64,000 bases of DNA from Panonychus citri (taxonomy: Eukaryota > Arthropoda > Arachnida > Trombidiformes > Tetranychidae): positions 147,553 through 211,552 of the forward strand of contig NW_026515537.1 of the NCBI RefSeq assembly GCF_014898815.1. The letters are read 5' to 3'. Every line of letters begins with the position of its first letter. The first letter of the stretch is position 1. The notes beneath the pieces were generated by a model. That model did not search any database, was not told where the DNA came from, and was given only the letters and a program-made list of their open reading frames with translations. This document shows, piece by piece, positions 50,885 to 62,265 of this stretch. The position numbers were made by a program, and so were the translations under genes.

Positions 50885-52270
50885 TTATTTTTGAGTAGAC
50901 CCTACGAATGGTAAAGGAGCATTCCAATCACCTTCAGTCGGTGCTTTCATGGGAGGTAATTTAAATCCTTTATTGGATTTCCTTTTTCTCTTTCTTGAAC
51001 CAACTTGATCAATGAATCTCGGTTTTGTTTTAACTTGACTGGTACTTAATGTAAAGCCTATTGTAGAAGAAGATGACGGATCTTGATCTTGAGAAGACCA
51101 GGACGATGATGATGAACATGGTTGAGTCAGTAATTGTCGAAACTTGTTTTCTTCCTGCCCATCTTCAAAGCTTTTATTTCTCTTTACGAATGAAGAAACT
51201 TCGTCGGGTTCAGGAATTAGTTCATTTTCTTTCTTGAAGTACTTTCGATATAATTTAATCGTGAAACAGGCATCAAGAGCAGGGTTGTGACCATTCATTG
51301 GATTATCACTTTCTCTTTTTAATCCTTGTGAAGATGGAAAATAGAACTTGACCAATTTCATTAGCTCTGAACCTCCAAACAGGTGCTGGACATTTACCAC
51401 GTCAATCTTCCATTCCTTTAAATCGGTTGATGTGATTCCAATTTTTAATAGTTCTTTATCATGTGAATCGAAGATTAACACCCTTTTATCAACGCATGCG
51501 AGTAGAATATTCTTTTTTATCTCGTCTAGAGGTCTACCATTTTTTATTTGTTGAGCTTGGACACTTGATATTGGAGTGGTAAGGTAATTGACATCATCAT
51601 TTTTAACGAAATCACTATAAATAACTTGAGCACCTAAGGAAGCACTGGAGAACCAAGCAGCGAGGACAACTAATTGAGCTTTTCCATCCTTGGAGAGACC
51701 TTCAGTATCAATGGACAAGGTCTTCTTTTGATCATCTATTGGTCCAATAGGGTTAAGCTTATCCAAAACATTGAAATCGAGAACACCAATACTTTTCCAG
51801 AAGATCGGATGATCTTTTCTGTCTTTTTGTCGATAATCTTGACGTTTTTTGCCAGAGATTACCAAGTTGACTCTTGGTTGATCAGTGCAATCTTTCTTGA
51901 GCCAAGGGCAAGTACCTATTAGGTGGTCACCTTCGAGACAAGCGGCGTAGAAGTTACAGTTTTGTTCGGAGTGACTATGTCTGAAGCAGATGCTACAACG
52001 ATTTTCTCTTACCCTGCCCTTCACTGGACAATTGTTTAAGAGTTTCATCAATTGTAGATATCCTAGTTTTAAATTATCATCAGTGGCAGCAGAGATGGTA
52101 ACCTTAGCATACACTCGACGGTCTAATTGGGTGCATTGAAATCTGAATCGTTGGTTATTTCTATCGCTGGGTGAGATTGGAACACCATAAGAGTTGAAGA
52201 CCCGACGGAGATATCGAGTTAGTATAAGTAAATTTATTATAAATGTAAATGGGAGACTATCACCAGGCAT
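50885..52270 (-). CDS. DEDDh 3'-5' exonuclease-like protein with CCHC knuckle (461 aa)
   Basis: An intact ORF between the env-like gene and the 3' LTR, with its stop 12 bp from the LTR. A CCHC knuckle (C92, C95, H100, C105) is followed by a partial second knuckle (C111, H116, C121) and then a DEDDh-type exonuclease domain. Its exo I is 'LSIDTEGLS' (D188, E190), exo II lies around D268/D271 in 'VLIFDSHDKELL', and exo III 'GHNPALDACFTIKLY' has H328 and D333 (H-x4-D). A Ser-rich then basic tail ('RKRKRKSNKG') could be nuclear-localising. It resembles ISG20/REXO-type RNA exonucleases. Such a gene is not part of the usual errantivirus set; its role is unknown. N-terminal 90 residues unrecognised. 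Confidence 0.8.
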   Translation of the reverse strand: MPGDSLPFTFIINLLILTRYLRRVFNSYGVPISPSDRNNQRFRFQCTQLDRRVYAKVTISAATDDNLKLGYLQLMKLLNNCPVKGRVRENRCSICFRHSHSEQNCNFYAACLEGDHLIGTCPWLKKDCTDQPRVNLVISGKKRQDYRQKDRKDHPIFWKSIGVLDFNVLDKLNPIGPIDDQKKTLSIDTEGLSKDGKAQLVVLAAWFSSASLGAQVIYSDFVKNDDVNYLTTPISSVQAQQIKNGRPLDEIKKNILLACVDKRVLIFDSHDKELLKIGITSTDLKEWKIDVVNVQHLFGGSELMKLVKFYFPSSQGLKRESDNPMNGHNPALDACFTIKLYRKYFKKENELIPEPDEVSSFVKRNKSFEDGQEENKFRQLLTQPCSSSSSWSSQDQDPSSSSTIGFTLSTSQVKTKPRFIDQVGSRKRKRKSNKGFKLPPMKAPTEGDWNAPLPFVGSTQK

Positions 52271-52314
52271 CTAATAGGAGAGGGAGAAATAAAGAATAAA
52301 ATATAAAATTTTGG

Positions 52315-53999
52315 TTAGAATAATTGGTTGAGTGAAACATAATCCGTTTCAAATTTTGTTTTCTTTCTTGACTTTTCCTTCATCATTTTCAGAGTAACTG
52401 GTTCAGTTGACATTGAATAAACAGTTGGATTTTGACTGAGGATCATCTTGATGATCTTGAGAAACAACATGATGAGAATTGAAAAGGCGATTAATCCGAG
52501 GAAAGGTTGAAAAGTTCTCTCTTCAAGGAAATGAACCAAGGTTCATTACTTTGTTCTTGAACTTTTCTAACGGCTTTTTCTAGCATTTCTAATTTTTCTG
52601 GTTCCAAGTTTATATGTTCATAATCATAAGGAGATAATTGCCAATTGATTGAGGTTGACCAAGAGGTCACATCCTTTTCATCGATTAGAGTTAATTCTGT
52701 GGGGGTGTAGGAAGTGTCACCAATTCGAAAGAACATCGATCTCGAAATTTTCAGAACCTGGTTCGGACATGGTCTTGTTATATTCAATATCGTGAGATTG
52801 TGACCGCGACAATAAACATAAAAATCTTCATTTACCACTTTAGTTTGTGGTTTTCTTAATTTATAGTTATTTGGTGAAATTTCCATGCAATCAGAAAGTT
52901 TCCATAGTCCCGTCTCAGGGACCTTACGACAGAATTGGCCGGTATTGAAGTTCAATTTCTTGGACTCGAAGTCTTCTTGATCAACTTCACATATTTCTGG
53001 GGGTTGTGATGTTTCATTGGTTAGGATGAACTTTGGACCAACATAATTTTTGACACAGATTTCGGTTCCATTCTTCTCTTCAACCAGTGTGAATGGATCG
53101 GCTTTATGGATTAATAGATGATTCGCATAGATATCAACTCGGAATAGAAGCTCAAGGAGAAAGGTTTTATTAACCTGTTTAAAGCTGACCTGACAATTTT
53201 CCATTGTGTTTAACGGACAATTTTCTCCACAAGGTAATTCGACTTGGAAAAATTTGATCAAACTCTCTGGTATTTTATTTCCTTTTTCCATTTCTACTCG
53301 AGTTTCTCTTAGTATCTCATTTATTCTCTGTGTTTGATAAACAACTGTAGCTGATTGTAGAGCAGTAACAGGGATCATCTCTTCCAGATCATCTAAACGA
53401 GCGCGAGTGGATTGAACTTGGTCTGCAATTTTTTTTAAACTTTCTTGATGTATGTTAAGAACTTCGAGAGTGAGATTTGTTGACTGAGATAATAGATTAT
53501 CGTCTTTTGATTTATAAATCAGTCCTTAATTTTTCCAAATCCAATAACGGCTAAGGATCCAATTAAAGAGTCGTGGTAAGTTCACATTTTCTTTTTCACC
53601 TGGACTGCATTAGATCCAAAATGGAACGTGTCATGTGTAGTCAACATAATTTTCACAGTGTTTCCGTGCTAATTCGAATACATCTTCTTTATTGTAGGGT
53701 AGACGATCACAATACGGCTTCAAATGCTTTTCACAATGCGGTGCCGCTTGTCTGACACGTTCAAGACAAGTGAATTTGTTTACTAGTCCAGGACCATGTT
53801 TCATATCACATGGATAATTTGTGGTTCTTATTTCCACGTGAACTGGTGGTTTTATTTGTAAGCAAGGATTCTGTATAATTATTGTGTAATTTATATTTCG
53901 ACAGCCAGTTATTATCTTGTGCTTAGTGACTCTCCAAACTACATCGGCACCATACTCAGTACCAGCTACAAGACTTAACAAGAATAAGATCATCATCAT
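52315..53999 (-). pseudogene. env: Env-like glycoprotein, frame-broken
   Basis: The start (53999-53631) has a hydrophobic signal peptide (MMMILFLLSLVAG) and a Cys-rich domain. The middle (53378-52491) has paired cysteines and N-glycosylation sequons, preceded by a region with heptad-like character. The end (52539-52315) has a membrane helix ('FLGLIAFSILIMLFLKII') and a short cytoplasmic tail. Position after pol and topology fit the surface/transmembrane protein of errantivirus-like elements. Frame changes and stops lie near 53520-53630 and 52520. The family of the glycoprotein is not resolved. This copy does not encode an intact product. Confidence 0.7.
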
Positions 54000-54009
54000 T
54001 GTAAAATTT

Positions 54010-57000
54010 CGACCAAGATGAGATGGTGATAGAGAACGTGATCTGGTTGGTTCTCTAGGGTTGAATTTCGACAGTTGAGAGCCATGGGCTTGGAATTCTA
54101 GTGTGCTCGAGTCGTTTTTAATTCGATATGTTGTCTCACCTATCTTGCTGATGACAGTGAATGGGCCTTCCTTCTTTGTGTCTAATTTATCACTTCGAAG
54201 AGTTTTAGTGTATTAAACTTGATCACCAACATCAAAGGTAATTAATTTTGATTTTGAATCATGATAAATTGTTTGTTTTTCTTTCGCTTCGAGAGAGAAA
54301 ATTTTCGATTTATCACGAATCTTTTTCCATTCATTGATGATGAATCCAGTGTATTCATCGATGTTCATTTGATCATTTTGTGGTGATAATTGGATGTCAA
54401 TAGGGAAATTTGGTTCTCGTCCATAGATCAGATAAAATGGGGAAGATTTAGTGCTGCTATTTGTTGCGGTGTTGTAAGCGAAAGTGATGAGAGGTAACAT
54501 TTGTGTCCACTTGGATTTGTTTTCCGAGCAATAATGAATTAACATTTGACAGAGTGTTCGGTTTACTCTTTCAGTTAATCCGTTGGTTTGAGGATGATAA
54601 GCAGTTGAAAATTGCCATTTTGATGTCATGAATTCACTTAATTTTTGGATGATTGATGAAGTGAAATTGGTACCTTGGTCAGACAATATGGAGGAGGGGC
54701 AGCCATGACGAGAGAGGATATTTTCGATCAAAAATTTTGCAGTTACCGAGGCGGTCTTGTGAGTGAGCGCCTTGGTCTCCACCACCGAGTAAAATAGTCA
54801 GTGGCCAAAATGATATACTTTTTCCAGATGAGAAGGGCAATGGGCCAACAATATCGATGCCGAGTTCTCAAATGGTCGTCCAACGTGAATCGATTTCATG
54901 TAAGCATCATGTTTAATTTGTTTATTAAATTGACAATCACGACAATTTTTTATGTAATTTGCAATTACTTGATGCATTTTTGGCCAATAATAGCGTTGTC
55001 TGACTCTGTTGTAAGTCTGGTAAATTCCACAGTGACCACCAGTCGGATCATCATGGTAAGATTTTAACAATTCATCAATTAGAGTCTCAGGAACGACTTG
55101 GACCCATCGACTTCCATATTCAGTGATAATTTTTTTTCAAGAACACCATTTCGAAGACGATGATTATTAATTAATTTTGTTTTGTTGTTTTATCCAATGA
55201 ATTTAAATTTGATAATTGATTAAGTTTCGATTGAATAAATGGGTCACTCTGTTGCTCATTCATTAATTTACTCATCTCCTTTGAATTTTCTTGAACTAAG
55301 AGGGTGAAAATATCATCACCTTGCTCGAACTGTTCTATTTTATCGTTGAATTGAGGATCATGAGTCGGGTAACGGCTGAGGCAATCGGCATGAATTTTTC
55401 CCGATTTGTAAATTATTGTAAAATCAAATGATTGTAAGGTGATAGAGTATCTCATTAATCTCGGAGGAAGTTTTGTTTTTGATCTGAGGAAGCACAAAGC
55501 ACAATGATCGGTTACAATTTCGAATTTTGACCCCTCGAGGTAGTGACGAAATTTCTCAACAGCATAGATGATCGCTAGGCATTCTTTATCTGATATTGGA
55601 TAACTTATTTCAGCACCTTGTAGCTGTCGACTGGCATAGGCGAGGTTTCCATTTATTGTCATGTCGTTGAAGGAGAATCGCACCTAAGCCAAAATCAGAG
55701 GCATCGGTTCGTAGTTGGATTTGGCGATTCGGATCAAAATTTTCTAGGACGTTAGTTGAGCAAAGTAACTGTTTAAGCTTTTCGAATGATGAGTGTTCAT
55801 CCGATCCCCAACTGAATGGTGCTTCTTTTCGAGTTAACTGAGTTAAAGGTCGGGCGATCTTGGCGAAGTCTCTGATGAACTTGCGATAATATGAGCAAAG
55901 GGCAACGAAGGCTCTAACATCACGGATCGTTAGAGGAATTGGATAATCCTAATTGTTCTGATTTTCTCTGGATCAGGCTCTTGGCCGTCTTCACTGACGA
56001 TGTAACCAAGGTAAAGGATCTTTTTCTTGAAGAAGGTACATTTTTCAGGTTTTAGGGTGAGACCAGCGGTTCTCAATCTATTGAAGACTAATCTGAGTCT
56101 ATTTAAATGTTCATCAATTGTTTACTAAAGATGATGATGTCGTCGATGTAGACCAAACATGAATTGTACTTTAGACCAGCGAGGCAAACGTCCATCAAGC
56201 GTTGGAATGTGGCAGGGGCATTACAAAGTCCAAACGGCATCACTTTATATTCATACATTCCAAATGTAGTGACGAAAGCAGTTTTGATTCGATCAGGAGG
56301 ATTAACTTCCACTTGATGGTAACCACTTCGAAGGTCGAGTAAACTGAAATATCGTGCACCTTGTAAACAGTCCAATGAGGTGTTGATATCTGGTATTGGG
56401 TAACGATCCTTTTTCGTTATCGCGTTTAATTTCAGATTCACTTAAATCAGTTGCTTCGGTATCAATTTGTATTGTTGGTTGACTATTTATATGAACTCTA
56501 CCGGCTGAGCAGTCAATTTTAATGTTAGCTTTTGACATGACATCTTGACCAACCAGGACACTGAATTGTTTTGGTAATCGATCAATTACTTGGACTGTTG
56601 TTACAATCAATAGAGCTGAATTGTTGTCGCTAATCTTAATTGTGATGTCAACTTGACCTAGGATCTGAATTGGCTTATCATTAGCAGCTAAAGGAATCGG
56701 ACCTTTGTAAGGTTGTAAAGTTAAATTTAGTTGATTAACTAAATCTTTAGTAATTAAGGTCATATCTGAGCCTGTGTCAGACATTGCCTCGACTTTCAAA
56801 TTATCAACTTTAATCTGTTGATGAATAAGTTTTTTCTTGAATATTGAGCAAACGGCTGAAATCGGAGGTCCCTCATCACTACTATAATCATCATCTTCAG
56901 CATCGTAATCACCTTTGGTAATTGCTCTGATGTGAGGACCTTGATTACTTTGGGTAACTGACTCTGATTGATTTTGATTTTCTCTTTGTTTATTTTGATT

Positions 57001-57213
57001 TCGCTCTCTCCAATTTTGGTCATTGTTTGAACGATGGTAATTTCTATTGCCTCTTCTTCTTTGATTGTAAAATGGTTGTTGATCAGATTGAGATGGGAAA
57101 TTCGATTGATTGGTCATTGATTGGTTATTGTTAGTTTGAGGCGAAAGAGGTTGTTGATTTACTGTCGGCTGAGCTACATAATTCGATTGACTAACAGTCG
57201 GGTGCTCTGTCAA
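54010..57213 (-). pseudogene. pol: Retroelement pol: protease, RT (N-terminally deleted), RNase H, integrase
   Basis: Aspartic protease 'AMSDTGSDMTLI' (about 56780). Reverse transcriptase core 'FSLLDLRSGYHQVEV', 'FGLCNAPATFQRLM' and catalytic 'VYIDDIIIFS' (about 56441-56103). RNase H 'EIVTDHCALCFL' and 'IHADCLSRYP' (55683-55171). Integrase zinc HHCC ('GGHCGIYQTYNRVRQRYYW', 'CRDCQF') and core ('LSDQGTNF', 'GLTERVNRTL'), then a GPF/Y-like module near 54150. RT sequence upstream of 'KKDRYPIPDI', about 100 residues in the family, is missing at about 56440, and several frame changes follow. The copy is non-functional as read. Confidence 0.92.
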
Positions 57214-58194
57214 ATTTTGTTGATTGGATTGCGAAGGTTGAGTGAGTTGGCTGTTGACTGGCTGAAAGCTATTAGTCTGAAGAGCTGCAATTCTAAACCT
57301 ACAGTTCTCTTCACTATGACCTCGATGACCACAAAAGTTACAGCTAATTCTGTTTGGATTGTGATTTCTGGCGGTGAGAGCATTTAGCTTATTTTCTAAT
57401 TGATCGAACTTTGATTGTAACTGGTCAGTGTTGTTAATAATTTCTTTTCAATTGAGTTCGATTGATTAGCTTCAAGACTAAGTACATGGTTAATTTTGAC
57501 CTCACCACTGGTAATGGCTTTATCGGCTAACTTAGCAGCTGAGATGAGTTCATCTAATGTTTTTGGATTTTGTAATGTAATAACGAATTTAATTTGGGGT
57601 AAGAATCTCTCAAATGAAACTAATCATCAAGTTTTCGGGCATTTGGCTATTCATCCTGAAGCAAAGTTCTTGTATCTCGTAGATGAAGCTAGTGGTTGGT
57701 TGACCTGGTCTCTGTTTACTATTATGAAGTTGCTGAGAGAGGTGAGTTCGATAATCAGCTGGGCAAAGACCTAAAATCATTTTTTCCCTTAACTCTTCGT
57801 AAGTTTGAGGTTTGACACTGGCACCATAAGAGCTGAAGGTAAGGTTGTACCAGCGACGAGCTGAACCCTGAAGGTAAAAGGGGATAATCTTAAACATTTC
57901 TTCAGCGTTTAACCCTAAAGCTCGAGATGCTAATTCAAATTGTAACAACCAGTCAATTACATCTTCATTGTCACCTTTAAAAGGTTCAATAGTCACATGA
58001 TTTTTCAATAGGTTCGAAAGATTGACACTCATTATTGATGGATTAACTTGATTTGATTGATTTGATTGATTTGATTGATTTGATTGATTTGATTGATTTG
58101 ATTGATTTGATTGATTTGATTGATTTGATTGATCTGATTGACTAAACTGATTATCATTGGACTCAGAATCCAAAGGTTCAGGTCTAGAAGTCAT
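57214..58194 (-). pseudogene. gag: Retroelement gag with CCHC knuckle, frame-broken
   Basis: The N-terminus has about ten tandem Ser-Asn-Gln units, encoded by repeated TTGATTGATT on the plus strand (58040-58130). The capsid-like domain ('EPFKGDNEDVIDWLLQFELA', 'FYLQGSARRWY') is typical of Ty3/gypsy Gag. Frame changes near 57610 and 57430 precede the CCHC knuckle 'CNFCGHRGHSEENC' (about 57320-57365), after which the frame runs into pol (57213-56302). Confidence 0.85.
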
Positions 58195-59168
58195 TGTAAT
58201 TGAGAGATGAGAGCAAAATTAATCTGCTAATTAATCAGGAGAATAAACACTTACTAGTTATCTAGATTAACTGTTGAAGCAACTGATTCATGAACTGATA
58301 AAGAAACTGCTTGAGAGTAATTAAGGATCAATATGATAGCAGAATGATTGGTACGAATAGGCGACACAAATTTCAAAGTCAATTAAAGGTTAATAAAGAA
58401 AAGAATTTGAGAAAATTGAGAAAGTTCACCTGATTCAAGTCTTCACTGACTCGGACCAAAGTTACGGGTGATTGTGTCTTCACTGACTGCAATCGGCGAG
58501 TCTTCACTGACTCTTATAACAATGGTAATCCTTTCTCCTAAGCTGATCTAAATCAACAGTCACAATAGATTAGAACCTTTAATTTACCTCTAAAATTTTT
58601 GATTCGGGTGTAAGAATGAACAATTGGATTGATATAAGATCATGATCAGAGTTACACTATTTCTGTTTACGAGGAGGAAATGATTAACCTAATAGGATGA
58701 CTATTTGATCTTTCACAGACTACGATAGTAATTTGAATTCTATTATTCTTAACGAAGTAGTTAATGACGAGCCAACGAATAGTCTTCACTGACTTTTCGT
58801 TGGAAGTTAATGTGTAATGAACGTGGACTGAATGAGTCTTCACTGACTCGATTCAGTTCAAAGGTATAACAGGGTGTCACCAAATTTAAAATAGCACTTA
58901 CTTTTTTTTCACCAATCCTCGTCTCCTATTTGCTTTACCTGTTTAATTAGTAAGTCAATTTTATTTAAATGAAAATTGGAAAAGAAAATTTTATTGATGA
59001 ATGAAACCAATTCGGATTGTTGTTTGAGCCAGGATAGCCAAAAACCACTGGTATTGTCTTTTTTTCAATACGAAGCACAATATTATTATTTGATGGTATT
59101 TATTAACCAAGGTGGAAAATTTACCAAGTTTAAACAATTCACAAAAAGCCCTCACACGGGCCACCACT
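58195..59168 (-). other. Retroelement 5' leader with repeated motif
   Basis: Non-coding leader between gag and the 5' LTR. Five copies of GTCTTCACTGACT (plus strand) start at 58439, 58476, 58500, 58792 and 58836; several are extended to the inverted repeat GAGTC...GACTC. A primer-binding-site-like TGG begins one or two bases inside the LTR on the minus strand (about 59166-59148); I cannot assign the tRNA. Confidence 0.7.
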
Positions 59169-59410
59169 TGTTGGGTATTTTTCAGGTCGGTTCACGACTA
59201 AACACCTTTGGTAATAATTAGGACTAAATTTAACCTTATTCAGGTTGCGGTAACACCGTTAATAATCTTTATTTTATATAATTAAAGTTAATTTCATGAA
59301 AGATTATCGGTTGATATAGTAACCGATAATCATAAGTATTTTGTTTTTCTAGACTAATTTAGTTAGCAACAATTATCTATGTAATCAACTATTTATCTAA
59401 TATCATTACA
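59169..59410 (-). repeat. 5' LTR (element on minus strand)
   Basis: Second 242-bp LTR; TG...CA termini and AATT-rich U3. It is followed by the TAATT duplication. Confidence 0.95.
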
Positions 59411-59415
59411 TAATT
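59411..59415. repeat. LTR element target duplication TAATT, right
   Basis: Matches 50627-50631. Confidence 0.85.
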
Positions 59416-59967
59416 GATGAAAACAAAGTAATGTTTCAACTTAAAAAGGATGTTGATACTATGGACAGGCCAATTGTAGTTTGATTTACCGTGCTTGAAT
59501 TATCAAAGCTTCATGTTTACACTATTTATTATGACATTTCAAATCTGAGTTTGGTGATAGATGTCGTTTAATTTATTCTGATACCGATTCTCTACTAATT
59601 GCATTAAAATCTAATGATTTGAACGAGAATATGTTCAAGCTCGAACATGTGTTGGATTTCAGTGATTTACCTGAAGACCATCCTTTACACTCGGATGAGC
59701 ATAAAAAAGAGCTTGGCTTTCTAAAAGATGAAATGGCTGGGGAAGAAATACACGAGGTTGTAGCAATCAAATCGAAACTTTATGTAAAAGTACATCCGGT
59801 GAGAAAAAAAGAGCGAAAGGCGTGCAAAGACAAGTTGTCGCTAACAAGTTATCGTTTGATGACTATAAACGATGTTTATCTGAAGAAGATACTCAAGTTG
59901 TGACAAATCGAAGGTTAGGATCAACCAACCATGACATTTACATGTATCAACAAGATAAAATTGCTTA
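59416..59967 (+). pseudogene. polB: Second Polinton: PolB remnant, C-terminal part
   Basis: Continues the polymerase beyond the LTR element. Motif C 'LIYSDTDSLL' (about 59575) and 'GFLKDEMAGEEIHEVVAIKS' match the other copy's end ('VLKDEMNGQVIDEVVAIKS'). Small frame changes are present. It stops near 59967, directly before the capsid remnant. Confidence 0.88.
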
Positions 59968-59980
59968 ATAACCTAATTGC

Positions 59981-60586
59981 TCAATGATTACATTTATAAT
60001 GCTCAAATTTGAATTGATTAAATTCAATTTCACCCGAAAAAGCCTTTGAATTAACAATTCCGATAATCATTCTCCTTGGGAAAATTCCATTGTGCACATT
60101 TTCAAAACTGTAATCTTTTGAACCAGGATTCAGAGCAAATTCTTTAAGTTCATTTCTAACAATAAAATATTTAGCCGGAATTTTTTCTAGTGTAGTTAAA
60201 ACACCAGCTTGAGCGCCAGGAAAGAGTTTAATTCTCTTGATATGAACCGATAATTTAGTAATTTTCACTGTTAATGTTGTTTTATCACCAACAACTAATG
60301 GAAATCCATTTTTTGATCGAGTGAAACAGATTTGAATAGGTACACCATTAATCAATAATCGATCCTGTTGACAAATCGGTACGTGAAGATTGAAATACAT
60401 TTCTTTTTCATCTCTTCTATTTATACCTTCTGAACCAATATCGATGACGGAGGGATGTTTAAATAATAGATTTTCTAAATAAGCGATAATGATACATATT
60501 TGAAGACTTTACAGTATTAACATTATTCAAAATGAAGTCAATTTGTTCAAAAATGGCATGACCAAAATCAGGAACAGTTTAAAAAA
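59981..60586 (-). pseudogene. Second Polinton: truncated major capsid protein
   Basis: The ORF 60400-59981 carries 'GVPIQICFTRSKNGFPLV' and 'FPRRMIIGIVNSKAFSGE', homologous to the hexon-like protein at 23172-24411. Weaker capsid sequence continues upstream to about 60586. The C-terminal third of the capsid and the whole protease gene are missing, so a deletion joined mid-capsid to the end of PolB. The direct repeat at 60587 cuts the 5' side. Confidence 0.8.
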
Positions 60587-60994
60587 TTTTTGTTGAATTA
60601 CCTTCAGATGACCTTGAAAGGTGTTATCTTAACGATGACCTGAATGACCTTGATCTTTTGATATGACAATTGAGTATCGCTCAAACTCATAACAGTCAAG
60701 TTTCGTGTCTCTTAGACTCTTAGTTGCTGAGAAAATCGCAAAAAAACATCGGTAAAAATAGTTGAATAGAGAAAAGGCAAAGCATACCACTCTGACACAT
60801 TTTCTCTTTGTGTCCTCCCCTTTTTAGCCTTTCTTTTTCTACTTTTTCTCTTTCTGCCTCCTTTTTTCTCCAACATAAATTACTGTTTTTTAAATGAACT
60901 TTAAATTTTAAAAACAAGTTTATTTATTTTCTCTCTCTCTCCTCCACACACCATTAACCTTATTTTTTCCCACCTCTTTCTCAGCCTTGCTCAG
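60587..60994 (+). repeat. Direct repeat copy 1 (about 408 bp)
   Basis: Begins TTTTTGTTGAATTACC and shares long blocks with 63727-63981 ('GAATGACCTTGATC', 'CTCCACACACCATTAACC'). It has about 130-150 extra bases in the middle relative to copy 2. Confidence 0.85.
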
Positions 60995-62265
60995 GGTAAT
61001 TTAAAAATTTGAAACGATCATTAACCTCATTCTTACCTACACAATGTTAGTTAATGCGTCGTGAGAAATAGCCAACATCTTAATGATCTTTAAGATTATG
61101 CTCTTTTGTAAAAGTATGAAAGTTGAACTATGAAAAGATTAGTTTATCTTTTTCATTCAATCAGTCAAAATCAAAATAAGTTTCTTTTCAGTTTCAGTCT
61201 TTTGTGCGTAATACTCCATCTTAAAGTGTAATTTCAAAAGTTTGATTTTAAATTTTACTATTATAAACGTTCTGTTTTATAAGTATTGTTCTTTTCTGGA
61301 GTTTTATTTCATCACAAAAGTTTTGTTCCATCAACAAAGTTTTGTGTGTTCGTAAAGTTTGTTTCATTGATATCACCTTCGTGTTGTTCATTCGATTAAA
61401 TATCCTCCAGTCGATAAAACTCTTCATCCCCTGCATTAAAAAAGAAATTGTACTCTCTCTTTAAAGAAGTAAGTAGAGTTTTGTTTACTGAAATTTCAAT
61501 ATACCTCAAATAAAATTCTAATCGGTAGTTTATGTCAAATCACCTTAAGGTTTACATCTTTTTTGATACAATCTAAACACAAATTACTAATCAATGAAGA
61601 AAATACTTAGCTTCTTCGTCCATTTATATCTTTAATTAGATCAAGTATTTGAACTTCCGACGCACATTACGACTTACACTCTGCTCTTGTTCAAAGTTTA
61701 AACCATAAAATTTGTTAACTGTTCTGAGACTGAATGAAATTTCTATGTTATTTAGAACAACATTGGGAATTGTTAATTGTTCTTTTTTCGATCTTGTGTA
61801 TGATTATAGCGTTGAACATATTTGAACGTTATTAACCATTATATAGATTACTATAACTTACATTTTTCGATCAATTCTAATCTTTATTCATTAGTTCATC
61901 ATTTTCTTCATGTTAATAAATAGCTTTTGATCTATTCATTCAATTTCAATCATTCACTTTTATCCTTTCTTCTTGACATGAGAATGACGCGTTTTGCATG
62001 CGTTTTTGTTCCATCAATTCTTAAGTGAGTAAATGGGTTGGAATTTTCTCCATGTAAATGAATAGATTTTGATCTATTCATGAGCTCAATATCAATCGAC
62101 CTCAAACTCAACACTCTTCTCCATCCAACGTTGACCCTCAACTTCAACCTCAGCTATTGATCAACCCCAACCATCAACTTCGACAATCAATAATCAACGT
62201 ATTACTAGACTTTCTTCTCGAATGGACGGTACATCCAATACTGCGATTCGAATGAACGAACTCCG
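60995..62265. other. No recognised gene
   Basis: AT-rich; the last 200 bases could be an N-terminal extension of the next ORF in a shifting frame. Confidence 0.5.

Larger units (their letters stand above)
50632..59410 (-). mobile_element. Ty3/gypsy-class LTR retrotransposon with env-like and exonuclease ORFs
   Basis: 8.8 kb, flanked by 242-bp LTRs (TG...CA) and TAATT. Minus-strand order from the 5' LTR is leader, gag with CCHC knuckle, protease, RT, RNase H, integrase, env-like glycoprotein, exonuclease, 3' LTR. The order protease-RT-RNaseH-integrase is that of Ty3/gypsy elements; an env gene after pol resembles errantiviruses. The LTRs differ at about 7 of 242 positions, so insertion is fairly recent. 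The copy is defective, with an RT N-terminal deletion and frame breaks. It is nested in the second Polinton's polymerase gene. Confidence 0.94.

Noticed and set aside
57121..57774. Plus-strand ORFs over the gag region
   Set aside because: They are reverse-strand shadows of the retroelement gag gene.
58040..58130. CRISPR-like or satellite array
   Set aside because: The TTGATTGATT repeats have no spacers and encode the Ser-Asn-Gln repeat of Gag.
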